A program made the position numbers and the translations under genes. The notes below the pieces were generated by a model, which saw only the letters and a program-made list of their open reading frames with translations, was not told where the DNA came from and did no database searches. A stretch of DNA of 50,262 bases. Origin: Syntrophobacteraceae bacterium CG2_30_61_12. Lineage in GTDB: Bacteria; Desulfobacterota; Syntrophobacteria; Syntrophobacterales; DSM-9756. Below, one piece after another: positions 46,401 through 50,262 of this stretch. The stretch's first letter is position 1; each line of letters begins with the position of its first letter. The stretch covers positions 1-50,262 of the forward strand of contig MNZR01000079.1 of assembly GCA_001873705.1 (NCBI GenBank), written 5' to 3'.

Positions 46401-47908
46401 CCCAACCAGGCCGAATCGGGCACCTGACCGATGGCCGGCACCACCCAATCGCAATCGATGATGAATTCACTGCCGGGAACCGGCACCGGACGGCGGCGAC
46501 CGGATGAATCCGGTTCTCCCAATTGCATCCGCTCACATTCCAGCCCCACCACCCGGTTGCCCCGGGTGACAATCTTTTGCGGCGCCGTTAGATACTGGAT
46601 ATCGATCCCTTCGGCCAGGGCATCGGCCACTTCGTTGGCGCGCGCGGGCATCTCCTGGGAGGACCTGCGGTAGATGATGCTCACCTGCGCGGCCCCCAGG
46701 CGCAACGCCACCCGCGCGGCATCGATGGCCACATCGCCGCCTCCGACCACGAGCACTCTGCCCTTGAGTTCCTTCAGTTCGTCCAAATTGGCGCGGCGCA
46801 GCAGGTCTACACCGTGGAGCACCCCGTCGGCGTCTTCACCGGCAAGGTTGAGTTTCAGACTCTGGTGGGCGCCGATAGCCAGATACACGGCCCGGTACCC
46901 CTGGGCGAACAAACCATCGATGGTGACATCACGCCCCAAAGCGGTGTTGCACCGGATGTCCACACCCAGTCGGGTGATGGCTCGAATCTCCTGGTCGAGC
47001 ACCGCGGGCGGCAGCCGGTAATCGGGAATGCCCACCCGCAACATCCCACCAGGTTGAGATAGGGCATCAAAAAGGGTCACCTGGAAACCGTCCAGCGCCA
47101 GGAAATAGGCGGCGCTCAAACCGGCGGGGCCCGACCCGATGATGGCCACCTTCTCGGGACGTTTCTCAATGGCCGGGATGGGCAGGCTCTCGATATCCAC
47201 CCGGTCGGCCACGAAGCGTTTGAGGGCGCAGATGGACAGCGGTTCATCCGCCTCACCGCGGCGACAGGCGGTTTCGCAGGGATGAGGACAGATCCGCCCG
47301 ATAACCCCCGGAAGGGGCAGGTTGCGCAGGATCACTTGCATGGCTTCAGGGTATCGGCCCGCGGCGATCAGCGCAATGTAGGCATGGGCGTTCACTTCAT
47401 TGGGGCAGGCCACACGGCAGGGGGATACGCCAATTTTTTCGATGGCAAAGGCGCCCGGGACCGCCTGAGCATAGCGGCGGTAGGCTGCCCGGCGCTCGCT
47501 CATAGCCATGTCGTATTCGTTCTTGCGCGCCACCGGGCACACCCGGGCACACTCGCCGCAGCCGGTGCATTTGTCCGGATCGATGAAACGCGGTTGCTGC
47601 AACAGCTTCACCTGGAAATTCCCGGGTGCCCCACTCACCTCCTGGACGTTCGTCAAGGTCAACAACTCGATATTTAGATGTCGGCCGACCTCGACCAGCT
47701 TGGGCGAGAGAATGCACATGGCGCAGTCGTTGGTGGGAAAGGTCTTGTCCAACTTAGCCATAACCCCACCGATGGAGGGCTCGCTTTCCACCATATAGAC
47801 GCAATAGCCGGAATCGGCCAAATCGAGCGCCGCCTGTATTCCCGCGACACCGCCGCCAACCACCATCACGGAACCAACTACCGATTGCTCCAACGACTGA
47901 TCCTTCAT
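43478..47908 (-). CDS. hdrA: giant HdrA-GltD-HdrA iron-sulfur flavoprotein
   Basis: 1476 residues, a fusion of several redox modules. About 10-100: HdrA FAD-binding start (MVVGGGVAGIQAALDLADSG). About 115-130: ferredoxin cluster (CTGCGECARVC). About 160-560: complete GltD/NfnB-like module with cysteine region (CRVACPNEVNAH...CPHPCETAC), FAD site (AIIGSGPAGLSAAYFLA) and NADPH site (VVGGGDVAIDAARVALRLGA). About 625-650: CLNCAVCCECYQCVEAC. Then HdrA continues and a second HdrA follows (about 940 on: CHCGINIGG; FAD site VVGGGVAGMVAAKTLA), closing with two [4Fe-4S] clusters (CSSCGTCVELC, CKGCGLCAASC). HdrA centres flavin-based electron bifurcation; the GltD part suggests NAD(P)H as one substrate. 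No HdrBC nearby. The ATG at 47908 follows GGGAGC. It precedes the Cys-type cytoplasmic fdhA. Confidence 0.9.
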   Translation of the reverse strand: MKDQSLEQSVVGSVMVVGGGVAGIQAALDLADSGYCVYMVESEPSIGGVMAKLDKTFPTNDCAMCILSPKLVEVGRHLNIELLTLTNVQEVSGAPGNFQVKLLQQPRFIDPDKCTGCGECARVCPVARKNEYDMAMSERRAAYRRYAQAVPGAFAIEKIGVSPCRVACPNEVNAHAYIALIAAGRYPEAMQVILRNLPLPGVIGRICPHPCETACRRGEADEPLSICALKRFVADRVDIESLPIPAIEKRPEKVAIIGSGPAGLSAAYFLALDGFQVTLFDALSQPGGMLRVGIPDYRLPPAVLDQEIRAITRLGVDIRCNTALGRDVTIDGLFAQGYRAVYLAIGAHQSLKLNLAGEDADGVLHGVDLLRRANLDELKELKGRVLVVGGGDVAIDAARVALRLGAAQVSIIYRRSSQEMPARANEVADALAEGIDIQYLTAPQKIVTRGNRVVGLECERMQLGEPDSSGRRRPVPVPGSEFIIDCDWVVPAIGQVPDSAWLGKVGGVKLTRRGTIETEEVTFATNIPGVFAGGDAQTGPWIAIGAVAQGKEAAVSISRYLKGEDLRAGREPLQLPEQGFPAMPEQIAKKPRPHLPTLPLEQRRQGFGEVKLGLTEEQAQAEARRCLNCAVCCECYQCVEACLANAVVHGDQAGERTVRVGAVIVAPGFKPFDPRVYESYGYSKFPNVVTSMEFERILSASGPSMGHLVRPSDHQEPKRIAWLQCIGSRDLNHRDHPYCSAVCCMYAIKEAVIAKEHARGGLETTIFYMDMRTHGKDFEKTFNRARDEHGVHFVRSRVHSIDAVPQSDDLEITYMAEDGVMARETYDMVVLSVGLEVAQKARELAQRLGLELNENGFCKHTSFEPASASRPGVFACGAFQGPKDIPQSVMEASAAAAAAGALLSPARGTLVRAKELPAQINVLGERPRIGVFVCHCGINIGGVVDVPAVREYARSLPFVEYVADNLYTCSQDTQETLKRLIREQGLNRILVAACTPRTHEPLFQETMEEVGLNRYLFEMANIRNMVSWVHSSDPRGATEKAKDLVRMGVYKAALLEPLQEPELQVTQKALVVGGGVAGMVAAKTLANQGYPVCLVESSDRLGGQALALHQTWRGEDIAGFVRELSETLFRHPLVEVHLASQVSLVEGFVGNFKTNIQSGGTSRVFEHGVAVIATGGSEWQPNEYCFGDDSRILTHQGLDQRFLMADPTLKEVRTAVFIQCVGSREPARPYCSRVCCTHTLHSALHLKKINPEGDVFVLYRDLRSYGERESLYLEARRQGVLFIRYDLEDKPQVRIRDGKLRVTVADPILQRHLVIDADLLVLATAIVPNQDEALAQFFKIPVNEDGFYLEAHVKLRPVEFATDGVFLCGIAHYPKPIDESIAQAQAAASRAATILARKTIHFSGMVAATQQMLCSSCGTCVELCPYSAPRFNDRGKAEINPALCKGCGLCAASCRSGAIRLQGYDDAQIFAMIEAV

Positions 47909-48665
47909 CTGACTTTGCTCCCGTAAATTCCATCGAGCCAAGAAGCTCGCGTTGTTCTCAGCCTATTGGGTCATGTGCCTCGAGCGGCCGGGCGCCTGCG
48001 CTACCCAACGTGTTGATGCGTGCGCAAGGCCAAGTGTTTCCGGAACACAGGTATGCTCCATGGATTCTCAAAGAATGAAGCCCGATGACGAATAACAAAG
48101 GATCCTCCCCGGGTTCACAGGCTCGGCAGTTGCCCCCATATCCTCGGCGTTTCTTGTGTCTTTGCCGGGTCAGGCTGCATCGAGAAGGGAATCGAGCCGG
48201 ACTATAAGACCCTTGGAAAATCATGGACTGGAAAAGGAAGGAACGGAGTCGATCTTTCGGCCTGGCCCTAGGCGTACCTGACACGGGTAGCGCGATCCAA
48301 GCACCCTCAGGTGAAGCCGAAAGATGAGTACATGAAAAAGTTCCTTAGTGGGGGAGTGACATCAATTCACAGGAGCAGGTATCCTGAAGTGGTCACCGCG
48401 TCAAATAGGTACTTCCTATCATAAGATGACGTCCTACTCAGGAATGCCGATTTATTGCTGGTTGGATGATTGAAAGCTGTAGCAATCGAGCGTGCCAAGT
48501 CCTTCTGATCTCTCACGATGGAATGGGATCCCCGACGGAGGAACCAGCAGATTTCAGATAGAAAAATCTTCATCTTCGCGCAAGTTTTTCCATTTTGAGC
48601 AGTTTAACACGATAAGAAGGTTGGTGGGGTTTGGTTGGTTTTTCTGAACCGGGGGAGTAATCGCT
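47909..48665. other. intergenic region, nothing recognised
   Basis: 757 bases between the divergent hdrA-gltD and TSUP genes. I see no coding frame with family resemblance, no RNA gene and no full TATGTCA-type operator; promoters for both genes should lie here. Confidence 0.5.
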
Positions 48666-49516
48666 ATGGATTGGATGTTCGTTCATTTCTCAGTCTCCGG
48701 AGTAGACACCTTCTCCTCCTGCCCTTTCAGATGAGTGTGTTGGGCTATACCAGCCCATCCGTTAGTGGCACCAACCAGTTTTTCAATGTTGTAGCCATTC
48801 CGAGCGGTGTCTATCGCTACATTCGCGAAGGGCGGATGGTGTGGCCCCTCACCTGGGCTGTCATTGTCGGCACCCTTCCAGGGGTTTTTATCGGAGCCTG
48901 GATCAGGATCGTCTATCTGCCTGACTCGAAGAATTTCAAGCTCTTTGCCGCCCTGGTTCTCTTATATATCGGTGTCCGGCTTGCCATGGACGTTTTCAAG
49001 GACAAAGCGGCGAACGCTCAAGCCAAGGCGGCAGGCGGTTCGAAGTCGGTTGATCAGATGCGGGTCACGAACGCCAAATTCACCATGAAAAGCGTCGAGT
49101 ACACGTTTTCCGGCAAAACCTACTCCTTTTCACTGCCGGGCGTCTTCCTTACCTGCTTTGTCGTGGGAACTGTCGGGGGAATCTACGGAATTGGCGGCGG
49201 AGCAATAATCGCCCCGTTCTTTGTGGCTCTTTACAAAATGCCCGTCTACACCGTTGCCGGAGCTGCTCTCATGGGAACCTTCATCACATCGCTTGCAGGT
49301 ATCGCGTGCTATCAGTTGATGGGTTACGTCATCCACACTCCGCTCAGAGTCGCACCGGATTGGCTGCTCGGCGGCCTGTTTGGAGCCGGCGGGTTCGGTG
49401 GAATGTATCTGGGGGCTTACTGCCAAAAATATGTGCCGGTGCGGATGATCAAGATGATCCTGTGCACCTGTATCCTCTTTGTTGCCATCAAGTACGGTCT
49501 AGACTTTTTTTGGTGA
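48666..49516 (+). pseudogene. TSUP-family (TauE/SafE) oxyanion transporter with N-terminal deletion
   Basis: From about 48715 to the stop the frame encodes a TSUP membrane transporter: LLLPFQMSVLGYTSPSVSG, NQFFNVVAIPSGVYRY, GRMVWPLTW, GGIYGIGGGAIIAPFF and several further helices. The normal start is visible in another frame at 48666 (MDWMFVHFSVSGVDTF), but it hits a stop after 22 codons. The two parts abut near 48708-48715, so the first helix (roughly 25 residues in homologues) and the frame are lost. A start at 48635 in the downstream frame gives an unnatural N-terminus. In sulfate reducers TSUP genes are among the targets of tungstate-responsive TunR regulators. Probably inactive unless the junction is an assembly error. 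Confidence 0.75.
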
Positions 49517-49702
49517 ACTAGTGATTTTTTCTCTTCCGAGCGCAAGTATTTCCAGTTTCGATGGGTTAACAAATGAGCAGCAAAAGCCCAGAGGATACAC
49601 GGCAGGGACCGTATTTGTAGGTGGGGCATTGGAGGGCAAAGTGGGAAATCGAGAATTATGGGATTGCAACCGTGACCTACTGAAAACAGGAAGGTAGATT
49701 CC

Positions 49703-49870
49703 ATGTCAGCGGACGGTCAGACTAGAGAACTCGAGGGTGGAAGCAATGTGCACGCGGAAGCTGTGAGCACGCCGAAAACGAAAAATCGTTACAACAAGAT
49801 GGAGTGGGCCGGCGCTTTCGGTGATATCGGCACCCTGATTCCCTTTGTGGTGGCCTATATCACCCGCATA
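49703..49870 (+). pseudogene. MOT1-like sulfate/molybdate transporter, truncated by insertion
   Basis: The ATG at 49703 (AGGAAGG upstream) begins a protein whose residues 29-56 (NRYNKMEWAGAFGDIGTLIP then FVVAYIT) match the first helix of MOT1/SulP-like putative molybdate or sulfate permeases. After YIT the sequence changes abruptly to unrelated residues and the frame stops at 50011. The change coincides with the end of the minus-strand transposase-like gene at 49925, so the transporter was cut by an insertion; the remainder is beyond this window. Confidence 0.75.
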
Positions 49871-49924
49871 GGTCTACAAGTTGTGGTTTCCTATTTTGGG
49901 TCAGTTTTCAGTGGCATAGCTGGA

Positions 49925-50262
49925 TCACAGTGCGATTTCGCAGAACAGGAAGGCATTATGGACGTTCATGACTTGAATCCAAGGCAGATCGTATGTCTTC
50001 CCTCCGGCTAACAAGAAGGGGCTCCTGCCGGCATTTTTTGCTCCAGGATTGAAGGGTACGAAGTTCCTGGTATTGGCTTGAGCCTTGAAGAAAAGAGTCG
50101 TCCATTGCTTATCGCGAAAGCTCTCCACTTGTTTCAACTTGCGCTTTACGAGCTTCAGGTAGTTGTCCACCATGGATGTGGTTTGCGCTATACCCTTTCT
50201 CTGCTTGTGTGAGGTGTAGTAGACGGCATTCTCTTTCAGTTCATCGAGTCTCGCTCGCAGTA
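49925..50262 (-). CDS. transposase-like protein, C-terminal part (runs off window)
   Basis: The minus-strand frame is open from the window edge to the stop at 49925 (112 codons visible; the first whole codon reads Leu). Recognisable stretches are ELKENAVYYTSHKQRKGIAQ, TTSMVDNYLKLVKRKLKQVE, NAGRSPFLLAGG and WIQVMNVHNAF, which I associate with C-termini of insertion-sequence transposases but cannot place in a family. A transposase is supported by its position, interrupting the MOT1-like gene. The element's end should lie between about 49868 and 49925, where GGGTCAGTTTTCAGTGGCA could be part of the terminal repeat. Confidence 0.55.
   Translation of the reverse strand, partial: LRARLDELKENAVYYTSHKQRKGIAQTTSMVDNYLKLVKRKLKQVESFRDKQWTTLFFKAQANTRNFVPFNPGAKNAGRSPFLLAGGKTYDLPWIQVMNVHNAFLFCEIAL

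Noticed and set aside
49890-49915. TCAGTTTTCAGTGGCATA as another operator site
   Set aside because: Only the right half (GGCATA) fits and it lies in the presumed end of the insertion element.
1-50262. CRISPR array, tRNA or rRNA genes, prophage or toxin-antitoxin system
   Set aside because: No regularly spaced repeats, cloverleaf-like sequences or phage structural genes were found on reading both strands.

Overview
The window looks like a chromosomal segment of an anaerobic Desulfobacterota bacterium (former Deltaproteobacteria), probably a sulfate reducer or syntroph of the Syntrophobacterales type. This is inferred from GC-rich coding, soluble periplasmic FdhAB-type formate dehydrogenases, selenocysteine use, a giant HdrA-type flavoprotein and a TSUP oxyanion transporter of the kind found in sulfate reducers. 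No rRNA, tRNA or CRISPR array was seen.

Layout. 0.1-7 kb: a lipoprotein, a GH13 glycosidase, a GH63/MGH1-like glucosidase broken by three single-base frameshifts, and an SMI1-DUF1269 protein. 7-10.2 kb: bifunctional proline catabolic enzyme PutA. 10.8-14 kb: ydbH-ynbE-ydbL, an intermembrane lipid-transport operon. 14.6-43.1 kb: a molybdenum/tungsten formate dehydrogenase (FDH) island. 43.5-47.9 kb: a 1476-residue HdrA-GltD-HdrA electron-transfer flavoprotein. 48.6-50.3 kb: two damaged oxyanion transporter genes (TSUP and MOT1-like), the second cut by an insertion element that runs off the window.

The FDH island holds four FDH catalytic subunits in two pairs. The cytoplasmic type, with NuoG-like iron-sulfur domains, occurs once with an in-frame TGA (selenocysteine, residue 348) and once with Cys at residue 348. 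The exported Tat type occurs once with an in-frame TGA (residue 189) and once with Cys at residue 189. The exported enzymes each come with an FdhB ferredoxin subunit and an FdhE chaperone. Around them lie modABC for molybdate/tungstate uptake, an XRE-PBP regulator, two ModE-type DNA-binding proteins lacking the oxyanion-binding domain, FdhD, a DUF364 protein, an FmdE-MoCF fusion and an orphan PsrA/PhsA-like molybdoenzyme.

The most interesting signal is non-coding. An 18-bp palindrome of the form TATGYCA-N4-TGRCATA, or a close variant, lies upstream of both cytoplasmic FDH genes (at exactly the same distance from the start), the exported Sec-FDH operon (two sites), the PsrA-like gene and the FmdE-MoCF gene. 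The last site extends to CGTTAT-N12-ATAACG, the geometry of E. coli ModE operators. I infer a local Mo/W (possibly selenium-linked) regulon controlling redundant Sec/Cys formate dehydrogenases, with the HdrA-GltD protein a candidate redox partner of the cytoplasmic enzyme.
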